Positions 46,152 to 54,230 of a stretch of 64,000 nt of DNA are shown here, piece by piece (position 1 is the stretch's first letter; every line of letters begins with the position of its first letter). A program made the translations under genes and the position numbers. The notes beneath the pieces were generated by a model that was not told the origin of the DNA, did no database searches, and was given only the letters and a program-made list of their open reading frames with translations. The DNA is from Curvibacter microcysteis (GTDB taxonomy: Bacteria; Pseudomonadota; Gammaproteobacteria; Burkholderiales; Burkholderiaceae_C). The stretch lies in the NCBI RefSeq assembly GCF_028649455.1, contig NZ_JAQSIO010000010.1:1-64000 (forward strand). Direction: 5' to 3'.

Positions 46152-49001
46152 ATGACCTGCTCCGATGCCCTGCGCGAAACCCGCTCCACCTGCTCTTACT
46201 GCGGCGTCGGCTGCGGCGTCATCATCGAGTCGCGTGGTGCCACCATCACCGGTGTGCGCGGCGACCCCGATCACCCGGCCAACTTTGGCCGCCTGTGCAC
46301 CAAGGGCTCGACCCTGCACCTGACCGCCCGCCCCGAGGTCACACAGCAGACCCGGCTGCTGCAACCCCAGCTGCGCTTGCAGCGCCAGGCCAGCCCGCTG
46401 GCCCTGGACTGGGACAGCGCCCTGGACCTGGCCAGCCAGCGCCTGGCCGATGTGGTGCAGCGCCATGGTCCCAACGCACTGGGCTTTTACCTGTCGGGCC
46501 AATTGCTGACCGAGGACTACTACGTCTTCAACAAACTCGTCAAAGGCCTGCTGGGCAGCAACAACCTGGACACCAACTCACGCCTGTGCATGAGCAGCGC
46601 GGTGGCCGGCTACAAGATCACCCTGGGGGCCGACGCGCCACCAGCCAGCTACACCGACGTGGACCATGCCCACTGCCTGTTCATCTCCGGCAGCAACACC
46701 GCTTGGGCGCACCCCATCCTGTTTCGCCGCATCGAAGACGCCAAACGCGCCCGGCCCGAGCTGAAGATCGTGGTCATCGACCCTCGGCGCACCGACACCG
46801 TGGAGCTGGCCGACCTGCACCTGGCCCTGCAGCCTGGCACCGACGTCATGCTCTACCACGGCATGTTGCACTTGATGCTGCGCCAGGGCTGGACCCAGCC
46901 GGCCTACATCGCCGCCCACACGCATGGATTTGAAGCCCTGGTCGAACAAGTGCGCGACTGCACACCCGAACGCACGGCGCAAGTCTGTGGCATCTCGGTC
47001 GAGGACCTGCTTGAAGCCACGCGCCTGTTCGCCACCTCACCCGCCACCCTGAGCCTCTACTGCCAGGGCCTGAACCAGTCCAGCAGTGGCACCGATAAAA
47101 ACGCGGCGCTGATCAACCTGCACCTGGCCACGGGCCAGATCGGCCGCCCCGGTGCGGCCCCGTTCTCACTGACGGGCCAGCCCAACGCCATGGGCGGACG
47201 CGAGGTCGGCGGCCTGTCCAACCTGTTGAGCGCCCACCGCGACCTGGCCAACCCCGTGCACCGCGCCGAAGTGGCCGCCTTGTGGGGCGTGCCCGACGTG
47301 CCCAGCGTGCCGGGCAAATCCGCGGTGGAAATGTTCGAGGCCGCCGCCGACGGCGAGATCAAGGCCTTGTGGATCGCCTGCACCAACCCGGCCCAGTCCC
47401 TGCCCGACCAAGCCACGGTGCGCCGTGCACTGGAACGGGCCGAGTTCGTCGTGCTGCAGGAGGCCTTTGCCACCACCGCCACCGCGGCCTACGCCGACCT
47501 GCTGCTGCCCGCCACCACCTGGGGCGAAAAGACCGGCACCGTGACCAACAGCGAGCGCCGCATCAGCCGGGTGCGCGCCGCCACCCCGCCCAGCGGCGAG
47601 GCGCGCCACGACTGGGCCATCGGCGTGGCCCTGGCCCAGCGCCTGGAAGCCCGGCTGCGCCCGGGGCAAGCCAGCCTGTTTCCTTACGACACCCAGGACG
47701 CCCTGCGCGGCACCGAAGCCATCTGGAACGAGCACCGCGAATCCACCCGAGGCCGCGACCTGGACATCACTGGCCTCAGCTACGCCCTGCTCGATGCCCA
47801 AGGTCCCCAGCAATGGCCCTGGCCCAGCGGGGCCAGCCAAGGCAAAGAACGCTTGTACGAAGACGGCGTCTTCCCCACCCCCGACGGCAAGGCCCGCTTC
47901 CACAGCACGACCTACCACCCGGTGGCCGAAGCGCGGGACGAGGCCTACCCCTTCTCCCTCAACACCGGGCGCCTGCGCGACCAGTGGCATGGCATGAGCC
48001 GCACCGGCACCCTGGGCCGCCTGTTTGGCCATGTGGCCGAACCAGCCGTGCAAGTCAACCCGCAAGACCTGGCCCGCTTGGGCTGGGAAGACGGCGCCCT
48101 GGTGCGGGTGCGCTCGCGCCGGGGCCAGGTCGTGCTGCCGGTGCAGGCCAGCGCCGAACAGGGGCCGCAGCAGGTCTTCATCGCCATGCATTGGGGCCAG
48201 GAGTTCCTCGGCGGGCACGACGAGGCGGGCCAGGCCCTGACCGGGGTGAACGCGCTGCTGCCCTCGGCCTACTGCCCACGCTCCAAGCAACCGGAACTCA
48301 AGCACGCCGCGGTGCAGTTGGAAGCGGCCGCCCTGCCCTGGTCGCTGGTCGCCATGGCCTGGCTGCCAGCGCAGCAGGTGCTGCGCGTGCGCGAATCACT
48401 CAAGGCCCTGATGGCTGAGTTTGACTACAGCAGCTGCGTGCCCTTCAGCGACACCGTGCCGCTAGAACAGGCCCCGACCCAAAAGGCCGGCCTGCTGTTT
48501 CGCGCCGCCGCCAGCCGCGCCCCGGCCCCCGCGCTGCTGCGACAAATCGAGACGCTGCTGGGTCTGGACCCGCGCCAGGCCTTGCACTACAGCGACGCGA
48601 GCCATGACCAGTACCGCACCGTGCAAGTCTTGGCGGACGGCGAACAACGCCATGTGGGCGCTTGGCTGCTGGCGGGCGACACCCGCGCCCAAGCCTGGCT
48701 GCGCCCCCTGCTGCAAGAAGCGCAGGACGTGAGCGCCTACGGCCAACGCCTGCTGAGCCCTGGCGCCACACCGCCCGTGGCCCAAGCCGCACGCAGCGCC
48801 CTGGTTTGCAGCTGCCTGGGCGTCAACGAGCAGTCCATTCGCCATCAACTGGCCCAAAGCAGGGGATCCGACGACGAAAGGCTCAAAGAACTGCAGTGCG
48901 CGCTCAAATGTGGCACGAATTGTGGTTCTTGCGTCCCAGAGCTCAAGCGTTTGGTCCGGTGGGTCCGGCCCAACACCGAAGCCCCTGAATTGGCCATATA
49001 G
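46152..49001 (+). CDS. nasA: Assimilatory nitrate reductase, catalytic subunit
   Basis: 949 aa molybdopterin enzyme, cytoplasmic (no signal). The N-terminal [4Fe-4S] motif has Cys 14, 17, 21 and 49 (CSYCGVGCGV, GRLCTKGS). Molybdopterin domains follow (SRLCMSSAVAGYK, ISGSNTAWAHPI, LYCQGLNQSSSGTDKNAAL in part, TTWGEKTGTVTNSERRISRV). A dinucleotide-binding domain has RDQWHGMSRTGTLGRLFGH. The C-terminal [2Fe-2S] BFD-like domain has CSCLGVNEQSIRHQL and CGTNCGSC. It reduces nitrate to nitrite. Confidence 0.95.
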   Translation: MTCSDALRETRSTCSYCGVGCGVIIESRGATITGVRGDPDHPANFGRLCTKGSTLHLTARPEVTQQTRLLQPQLRLQRQASPLALDWDSALDLASQRLADVVQRHGPNALGFYLSGQLLTEDYYVFNKLVKGLLGSNNLDTNSRLCMSSAVAGYKITLGADAPPASYTDVDHAHCLFISGSNTAWAHPILFRRIEDAKRARPELKIVVIDPRRTDTVELADLHLALQPGTDVMLYHGMLHLMLRQGWTQPAYIAAHTHGFEALVEQVRDCTPERTAQVCGISVEDLLEATRLFATSPATLSLYCQGLNQSSSGTDKNAALINLHLATGQIGRPGAAPFSLTGQPNAMGGREVGGLSNLLSAHRDLANPVHRAEVAALWGVPDVPSVPGKSAVEMFEAAADGEIKALWIACTNPAQSLPDQATVRRALERAEFVVLQEAFATTATAAYADLLLPATTWGEKTGTVTNSERRISRVRAATPPSGEARHDWAIGVALAQRLEARLRPGQASLFPYDTQDALRGTEAIWNEHRESTRGRDLDITGLSYALLDAQGPQQWPWPSGASQGKERLYEDGVFPTPDGKARFHSTTYHPVAEARDEAYPFSLNTGRLRDQWHGMSRTGTLGRLFGHVAEPAVQVNPQDLARLGWEDGALVRVRSRRGQVVLPVQASAEQGPQQVFIAMHWGQEFLGGHDEAGQALTGVNALLPSAYCPRSKQPELKHAAVQLEAAALPWSLVAMAWLPAQQVLRVRESLKALMAEFDYSSCVPFSDTVPLEQAPTQKAGLLFRAAASRAPAPALLRQIETLLGLDPRQALHYSDASHDQYRTVQVLADGEQRHVGAWLLAGDTRAQAWLRPLLQEAQDVSAYGQRLLSPGATPPVAQAARSALVCSCLGVNEQSIRHQLAQSRGSDDERLKELQCALKCGTNCGSCVPELKRLVRWVRPNTEAPELAI

Positions 49002-49068
49002 CCAGAAGTCAGAAAGCTTCAGTGACAATCCGCGGCTCTGCTTCCAACACAAGAACACAGACAAGGCC

Positions 49069-49974
49069 ATGCCCATCAGTCACTACATCAAAGAAATCGG
49101 CCGCGGCAAGGAGGGAGCGCGTGCGCTCAGCCGCGAGCAGGCCGCCGATCTCATGGGCCAGGTGCTCGACGGCAGCGTCAGCGACCTGGAAATCGGCGCC
49201 TTTTGCCTGGCCATGCGCATCAAGGGCGAAACCCCTGAGGAGATGGCCGGTTTTCTGGATGCCACCCACGCGCGCACCGCACGCGTGCCCAGCACCCTGC
49301 GGCCGGTGGTGGTGCTGCCCAGCTACAACGGCGCGCGCAAATTGCCGGTGCTGACCCCGCTGCTCGCCTTGCTGCTGGCGCGCGAAGGGGCCAGCGTGCT
49401 GGTGCATGGCACGCCCACCGAAGACAGCCGCATCAGCGCGGCCTCGGTGTTGTCGGTGCTGGGCACCCCGTCGCTGGCCGCAGTGCGTCCGCTGCACGCA
49501 GGTGAAGTGGTGTTTGCCCCCACCGGCTTGCTGCTGCCGGGCCTCAAGCGCTTGCTGGACGTGCGCCGCGTGGTGGGCCTGCGCAACCCAGCGCACAGCC
49601 TGGTCAAACTCATGAGCCCTTGCGTCGGGCCCAGTGTGCTGGTCAGCAGCTACACCCACCCCGAGTACGCCCAGTCCATGGCAGCGACCTTGAGCCTGAC
49701 CGGCCAGCGCGCCCTGCTGTTGCGCGGCACCGAAGGCGAAGTGGTGGCCGACGCACGCCGCACGCCTGAAATGACCGGCTACGTGAACGGCCAGGCCCTG
49801 GCCCTGCAAGCCGCCCAAACCGGTGCACTGGTTCAAGTGCCCGAATTGCCGCGCGACATCAGCGCAGCCTCCACCGCCAGCTACATCCAACTGGTGCTGG
49901 CTGGCAAACTGCCCGTCCCGGCGCCCATTGCGCGCCAGGTCCAACACATCCTGCACCTCGTGGAACTGCCATGA
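49069..49974 (+). CDS. ybiB: YbiB-like nucleic-acid-binding protein (glycosyltransferase family 3 fold)
   Basis: 301 aa related to anthranilate phosphoribosyltransferase: an N-terminal helical domain (LSREQAADLMGQVLDGSVSDLEIGAFCLAMRIKGE, in part) and the larger domain with VLVHGTPTEDSRISAASVL and GLRNPAHSLVKLMSP. The TrpD substrate residues are not conserved; E. coli YbiB (TrpD2) binds nucleic acids. The start is ATG 49069 (MPISHYIKEIG). It overlaps cobA as ATGA, so it belongs to the nitrate operon, but its role there is unknown. Confidence 0.85.
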   Translation: MPISHYIKEIGRGKEGARALSREQAADLMGQVLDGSVSDLEIGAFCLAMRIKGETPEEMAGFLDATHARTARVPSTLRPVVVLPSYNGARKLPVLTPLLALLLAREGASVLVHGTPTEDSRISAASVLSVLGTPSLAAVRPLHAGEVVFAPTGLLLPGLKRLLDVRRVVGLRNPAHSLVKLMSPCVGPSVLVSSYTHPEYAQSMAATLSLTGQRALLLRGTEGEVVADARRTPEMTGYVNGQALALQAAQTGALVQVPELPRDISAASTASYIQLVLAGKLPVPAPIARQVQHILHLVELP

Positions 49975-50762
49975 CACACCCCCTGCCCCTGCAAGGCCAA
50001 TGCACCCTGGTGGGCGCCGGCCCCGGCGACCCCGAACTGCTCACCCTCAAGGCCCTCAAGGCCATCCAGGCGGCCACCGTGCTGCTGGTCGACGACCTGG
50101 TCAGCGACGAGATCGTGGCCATGGCCTCACCAAGCGCCCGCATCGTCTACGTGGGCAAGCGCGGCGGCTGCAAGTCCACCCCCCAGGCCTTCATCGAAAA
50201 ACTCATGATCACCGCCGTGCAAGAGGGTGAAAACGTGGTGCGACTCAAAGGCGGCGATCCCTTCATTTTTGGCCGCGGTGGTGAAGAGGTGGAGCACTTG
50301 CGTGCCGCTGGCATCGAGGTGGGCGTGGTCAACGGCATCACTTCCGGCTTGGCCGCTGTCACCTCGTTGGGGGTGCCCCTGACGCACCGAGAACACGCCC
50401 ACGGCGTGGTCTTTGTCACCGGCCACGCCAAGCCTGGCGACAGTGGCACCGACTGGCGCGCGCTGGCGGCCACGGCTCGCAGTGCCAAGCTCACCCTGGT
50501 GATCTACATGGGGGTCAGCGACGCACAACACATCCAGGCCGAATTGCTGCAGGGCCTGCCCGCCAGCACCCCGGTGGCCATCGTGCAACGGGCCAGCTTG
50601 CCCAGCCAACGTCACGCCACCAGCACCCTGGGTGAACTGTCGGCCACCCTCGTGCGCGAGGGCCTGGGCAGCCCCTCGGTGATCGTGGTGGGCGACGTCA
50701 TCAGCGGCGTGCAAGCTGCTTTGCAAACCCGCTCAGGCGAGCTGCGCACCGGCACGCACTGA
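49971..50762 (+). CDS. cobA: Uroporphyrinogen-III C-methyltransferase
   Basis: 263 aa SAM-dependent enzyme that makes precorrin-2 for siroheme, the cofactor of nitrite and sulfite reductases. Motifs: LVGAGPGDPELLTLKALKAI near residue 12, YVGKRGGCKSTPQAFI, VVRLKGGDPFIFGRGGEEVE and GITSGLAAVTSLGVPLTHRE. It lacks the CysG oxidase/chelatase half. Its place in this operon fits supply of siroheme to a nitrite reductase encoded elsewhere. Confidence 0.96.
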   Translation: MTHPLPLQGQCTLVGAGPGDPELLTLKALKAIQAATVLLVDDLVSDEIVAMASPSARIVYVGKRGGCKSTPQAFIEKLMITAVQEGENVVRLKGGDPFIFGRGGEEVEHLRAAGIEVGVVNGITSGLAAVTSLGVPLTHREHAHGVVFVTGHAKPGDSGTDWRALAATARSAKLTLVIYMGVSDAQHIQAELLQGLPASTPVAIVQRASLPSQRHATSTLGELSATLVREGLGSPSVIVVGDVISGVQAALQTRSGELRTGTH

Positions 50763-50794
50763 GCCACCGCCAGTCAACTTCGTCGGGGTCCGCC

Positions 50795-50810
50795 TGGCCC
50801 GTCATTTGCT
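50795..50810 (+). promoter_or_regulatory. Sigma-54 promoter of the PilJ-chemoreceptor gene
   Basis: TGGCCCG-TCAT-TTGCT fits the -24/-12 consensus with exact spacing. The start should be near 50821, 28 bases before the gene. I could not find a convincing NtrC pair upstream, within the end of cobA, and there is no room for an ANTAR leader. Confidence 0.78.
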
Positions 50811-50848
50811 TAACACTGGCGGTGTTCACCAGGGAATGAAAGATCGAT

Positions 50849-51562
50849 ATGGCTGCTCTTGCTCTGCAAAACAATTCGGCCTACCAACCCAGTGCGACGG
50901 CAGGCCGTGCCGCCGCGCACAGCCCCGCCAAGCCCCCGGCGGCGACGGGGGAGATCTCCCTGGTCAACATGGCCGCACGCCAACGCATGCTGTCCCAGCG
51001 CATGATCTTGCAAACGGTGCTGGCCTCCCAAGGTCACCCCACCCAGTTGGCCGCCGCCCGGCAGTCGCTGGCCTTGTTCACCACCAGCCAACAGAAGCTG
51101 CGCCAAACCGGCCGAGAACTCGCGCCTGACCTGGCCCAGATCATCCTCAAGGCCTATGAAGGCCCCCAAGGCGCAGGGCCGACCGTGGACGCCTTCATCC
51201 AGCAAATCAGCGCCACCTTGGACCAGATCGAGCGGCAGGACCGGCGCATGCCCGACACCCTGGCCCAGCTGGTGGACCGCACCGACCAAGTGCTGGACGC
51301 CCTGAACCGCGCCACCACGGCCTTTGACCAGATCACCAGCGCCCAATCCCAAGCCATGATGCGCGAGCTGACCGGCATCGTGAACTCCATTCAAACCGTG
51401 GCCCGTGAAGCCAAGGTGGTGAGCTTCAACGCCCAGGTGATGGCGGCGCGGGCTGGCCAGCATGGGCGCGAGTTTGCGGTGGTGGCCAACGTGCTGTCCG
51501 GCATCACGGCTGAAATTGATGGCCTGTCCCTGAAAGCCATCTCGCTGACGGGCCGCAAGTGA
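50849..51562 (+). CDS. Soluble PilJ P-box protein with a truncated chemoreceptor signalling domain
   Basis: 237 aa, with no signal peptide or transmembrane helix. A 33-residue disordered start is followed by a PilJ-type domain with P-box SLVNMAARQRMLSQRM (about 37-52). From about 160 it turns into a methyl-accepting chemotaxis signalling hairpin: SIQTVAREAKVVSFNAQVMAARAG then HGREFAVVANVLSGITAEID (178-223), the CheA/CheW-contacting tip. Methylation helices are very short. It may link cytoplasmic nitrate or nitrite to chemotaxis arrays; this is inferred. Confidence 0.8.
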   Translation: MAALALQNNSAYQPSATAGRAAAHSPAKPPAATGEISLVNMAARQRMLSQRMILQTVLASQGHPTQLAAARQSLALFTTSQQKLRQTGRELAPDLAQIILKAYEGPQGAGPTVDAFIQQISATLDQIERQDRRMPDTLAQLVDRTDQVLDALNRATTAFDQITSAQSQAMMRELTGIVNSIQTVAREAKVVSFNAQVMAARAGQHGREFAVVANVLSGITAEIDGLSLKAISLTGRK

Positions 51563-51800
51563 GCCGCCGTCTGGGTGCGAACTGAACACGTGCTGGCACA
51601 AGCCCGGCGGCGCAGCGCCCGCGCTTTGGGGGCGCCCCTGCGACGCAAGCAATCACCATCGACCAGCCAAGACAGCCGCGCCACGAGCCAGCCCCCGCCG
51701 CACTGGGGATAATCGGGCGCCTATGCCCCGGCCCGGACCACGTTGTCTGCGCCCCTGCACCACACTGGTGCCCCGGGGCTGAATTTCCAGGAGCCTTGTT
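51563..51800 (+). other. Intergenic region before the FAD oxidoreductase gene
   Basis: GC-rich, 238 bases. I see no clear terminator T-tract, and no gene. The last bases carry CCAGGAGCC, the ribosome site of the next gene. Confidence 0.4.
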
Positions 51801-53054
51801 GTGAATGTCGATGTTGTGATCGTGGGTGCCGGTGCGGCCGGTCTGTTTTGCGCCGGGGTGGCGGGGCAACTGGGCTTGAAGGTGCTGGTGCTGGACCACG
51901 CCCCCAAGGTGGCTGAAAAAATCCGCATCTCGGGCGGGGGGCGCTGCAACTTCACCAACCGCGACGCCACGCCCGCCCAGTACCTGAGCGCCAACCCGCA
52001 CTTCTGCCGCAGCGCGCTGAGCCGCTACACCCCGCAGGACTTCATCGCCCTGGTGCAGCGCCACGGCGTGCCCTTTCATGAGAAGCACAAAGGCCAGTTG
52101 TTTTGCGACCGTTCCGCCGAGGACATCATTGAGCTGCTGCTCAAGGAATGCGCCGCCGGGGCCGCTGGCGGCAGCGTGACGCGCTGGCAGCCCTGTGCGG
52201 TGAAAAACATCCGCTACCACGACAGCCCGGCCTCTGCCGAGTCGACCGCGCCCAGCCTGGGCCGCTACGAACTGGACACGGATCAAGGCGTGGTGAGCTG
52301 CCACAGCGTGGTGGTGGCCAGTGGCGGCCTGTCCATTCCGAAGATCGGCGCCACGGATTTCGGCTACCGGGTGGCGCGGCAATTCGACCTGCGCCTGGTC
52401 GAACAGCGCCCGGGTCTGGTCCCACTGACCTTCGACGGCGCCGCCTGGGCTCCGTACGCGCAACTGGCGGGCCTGGCCTTGCCGGTGGCCATGGAGACCG
52501 GCAGCAAGAAAACCAAAGGCTTGTTCCTGGAAGACCTGCTGTTCACCCACCGGGGCTTGTCGGGCCCGGCGGTGCTGCAGATCTCCAGCTACTGGCAGGC
52601 CGGCTCGCCGATCCGCATCAACCTGGCGCCCGACCAAGACCTGCCCGCGCTGCTGGCCCGCGCCAAGGCCACTTCGCGCAAGCTGCTGGGCAACGAACTG
52701 GGTCAGCATGTGCCGTCCCGCCTGGCCGACGCCTGGGTGCAGCAAGATGCCGCCTGGCAACGCCCTTGCACCGACGTGACTGACAAAGCCTTGACCTCGC
52801 TGGCCGAGCGCCTGTCGCGCTGGGAGCTGGTGCCCACGGGCACCGAGGGCTACAAAAAAGCCGAAGTGACCCTGGGTGGCGTGGACACGCGCGACCTGTC
52901 GCAGCAAACCATGGAGTCGCGCCAACCCGGCCTGTTCTTCATCGGCGAGGTGGTCGACGTCACCGGCTGGCTGGGCGGCTACAACTTCCAGTGGGCCTGG
53001 GCCAGCGCCCACGCTTGTGCCCAGGGTTTGGCCGCGCGCCAGGGCAAGCTTTGA
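51801..53054 (+). CDS. FAD-dependent oxidoreductase, HI0933/YhiN family
   Basis: 417 aa flavoprotein of unknown substrate. FAD motif VDVVIVGAGAAGLFCAGVAGQ near the N-terminus, ISGGGRCNFTNRD (family signature, about 52-64), VVVASGGLSIPKIGATDFGY, LFTHRGLSGPAVLQISSYW and the C-terminal GLFFIGEVVDVTGWLGGYNF. It starts with GTG at 51801 after CAGGAGCC. No pathway is implied by its neighbours. Confidence 0.9.
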   Translation: MNVDVVIVGAGAAGLFCAGVAGQLGLKVLVLDHAPKVAEKIRISGGGRCNFTNRDATPAQYLSANPHFCRSALSRYTPQDFIALVQRHGVPFHEKHKGQLFCDRSAEDIIELLLKECAAGAAGGSVTRWQPCAVKNIRYHDSPASAESTAPSLGRYELDTDQGVVSCHSVVVASGGLSIPKIGATDFGYRVARQFDLRLVEQRPGLVPLTFDGAAWAPYAQLAGLALPVAMETGSKKTKGLFLEDLLFTHRGLSGPAVLQISSYWQAGSPIRINLAPDQDLPALLARAKATSRKLLGNELGQHVPSRLADAWVQQDAAWQRPCTDVTDKALTSLAERLSRWELVPTGTEGYKKAEVTLGGVDTRDLSQQTMESRQPGLFFIGEVVDVTGWLGGYNFQWAWASAHACAQGLAARQGKL

Positions 53055-53147
53055 AGGCGCCCCCTGCGGCTTGAGCGCTGCCGCACCTTGACCGGGACGG
53101 CCCCTCGTTTTTTTGCAGGGCTGGCAGGCCCTGGATGCACAAAAATC

Positions 53148-53175
53148 TTGTTTGTGCAAGCGTTAACGCTATAAT
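53148..53175 (+). promoter_or_regulatory. rpsU promoter
   Basis: TTGTTT (53148-53153), a 16-base spacer and a perfect TATAAT (53170-53175), about 108 bases upstream of the rpsU start. Confidence 0.75.
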
Positions 53176-53282
53176 CGCAGGCTTTGCTGGCAAATGCCCC
53201 GCCGGCCGATACTTTTCAAGGCGGGGAACCTTAGCTTGTGGGCCCGATCTTCCCCAAGCACCTCATTGGAAAACATTACGTA

Positions 53283-53495
53283 ATGACCACCATCCGTGTT
53301 AAAGAAAACGAGCCCTTCGACGTCGCTCTGCGTCGTTTCAAGCGCACCATCGAAAAACTGGGTCTGCTGACCGACTTGCGCGCCCGCGAGTTCTACGAAA
53401 AGCCGACCGCTGAGCGCAAGCGCAAGAAGGCCGCCGCCGTCAAGCGCCACTACAAGCGCGTGCGCAGCATGCAGCTGCCCAAGAAGCTGTACTGA
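53283..53495 (+). CDS. rpsU: 30S ribosomal protein S21
   Basis: 70 aa, with [40 protein letters not shown] and a basic end, fully typical of S21, which acts in translation initiation. The ATG at 53283 is chosen; an upstream frame extension adds nothing conserved. It is followed by a terminator and yqeY, a common pair. Confidence 0.98.
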
Positions 53496-53530
53496 TCGCA
53501 GCCGGTCTGCTGGCCTACAGCAGCCCCATC

Positions 53531-53565
53531 AACCCGCGCTCGGGACGCCAGGCGCGGGTTTTTTG
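53531..53565 (+). terminator. Intrinsic terminator after rpsU
   Basis: AACCCGCGC pairs with GCGCGGGTT (9 bp), then a T-tract. It could attenuate read-through from rpsU into yqeY, whose start lies 34 bases further on. Confidence 0.85.
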
Positions 53566-53598
53566 CTTTTTGAAGACCGATTTCAACCGGAGAACACC

Positions 53599-54045
53599 AT
53601 GTCCCTCAAGGAACAGATCACCGAAGACATGAAGGCCGCCATGCGCGCCAAGGATTCGGAAAAGCTGGGCACCATCCGCCTGCTGCAAGCTGCCATGAAG
53701 CAGCGCGAAGTGGACGAGCGCATCACCCTGGACGACGCCGCCGTCGTGGCCATCGTCGACAAGCTGATCAAGCAGCGCAAGGACTCGATCGCCGCCTTCG
53801 AGCAAGCCGGCCGCCAAGACCTGGCTGACAAAGAAGCGTCCGAGCTGGTCGTGCTGCAGGCCTACCTGCCGGCGCGCCTGAGTGCCGACGAAGTCAGCGC
53901 CGAAGTCAAGGCCATCGTGGCCGAGCTGGGCGCCAGCGGCCCCGGTGACATGGGCAAGGTCATGGGCGCGGTCAAGACCCGCCTGGCCGGCAAGGCCGAC
54001 ATGGGCCTGGTCTCCGCCGCCGTGAAAGCCGCACTGGCCGGTTGA
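53599..54045 (+). CDS. yqeY: GatB/YqeY domain protein
   Basis: 148 aa. The N-terminal helical part has MSLKEQITEDMKAAMRAKDS and IRLLQAAMKQREVDER; the C-terminal GatB-like part has GPGDMGKVMGAVKTRLAGKADMGLVSAAVK (in part). YqeY resembles the tRNA-interacting tail of GatB; its exact function is unknown. It has a GGAG ribosome site and lies just after rpsU. Confidence 0.95.
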   Translation: MSLKEQITEDMKAAMRAKDSEKLGTIRLLQAAMKQREVDERITLDDAAVVAIVDKLIKQRKDSIAAFEQAGRQDLADKEASELVVLQAYLPARLSADEVSAEVKAIVAELGASGPGDMGKVMGAVKTRLAGKADMGLVSAAVKAALAG

Positions 54046-54080
54046 ACCGCCGTCCGCCCGCTGACCCGGGCTGTGACCCC

Positions 54081-54119
54081 ACCGCCAACGGCCTGGAGCA
54101 GGCCCTGGCGGTTTTTTTG
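54081..54119 (+). terminator. Intrinsic terminator after yqeY
   Basis: ACCGCCA and TGGCGGT pair, with an inner GGCC/GGCC stem, followed by seven T. Confidence 0.85.
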
Positions 54120-54230
54120 CGCCTGGACGCCACGGCCCGCGGGATCACCGCGGGTGGCAGCGCCCCACCTCGCCTTGTGGCCTTTTTGGGGGGCTCGCGC
54201 GTTGAGCCTGGACACCTCCACGAGAACACC

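Noticed and set aside
50700-50770. TGCAA-N6-TTGCA repeat and GCACC stretches upstream of the third sigma-54 promoter as NtrC sites
   Set aside because: The half-site spacing is one base short of the NtrC form, and it lies within the cobA coding sequence.
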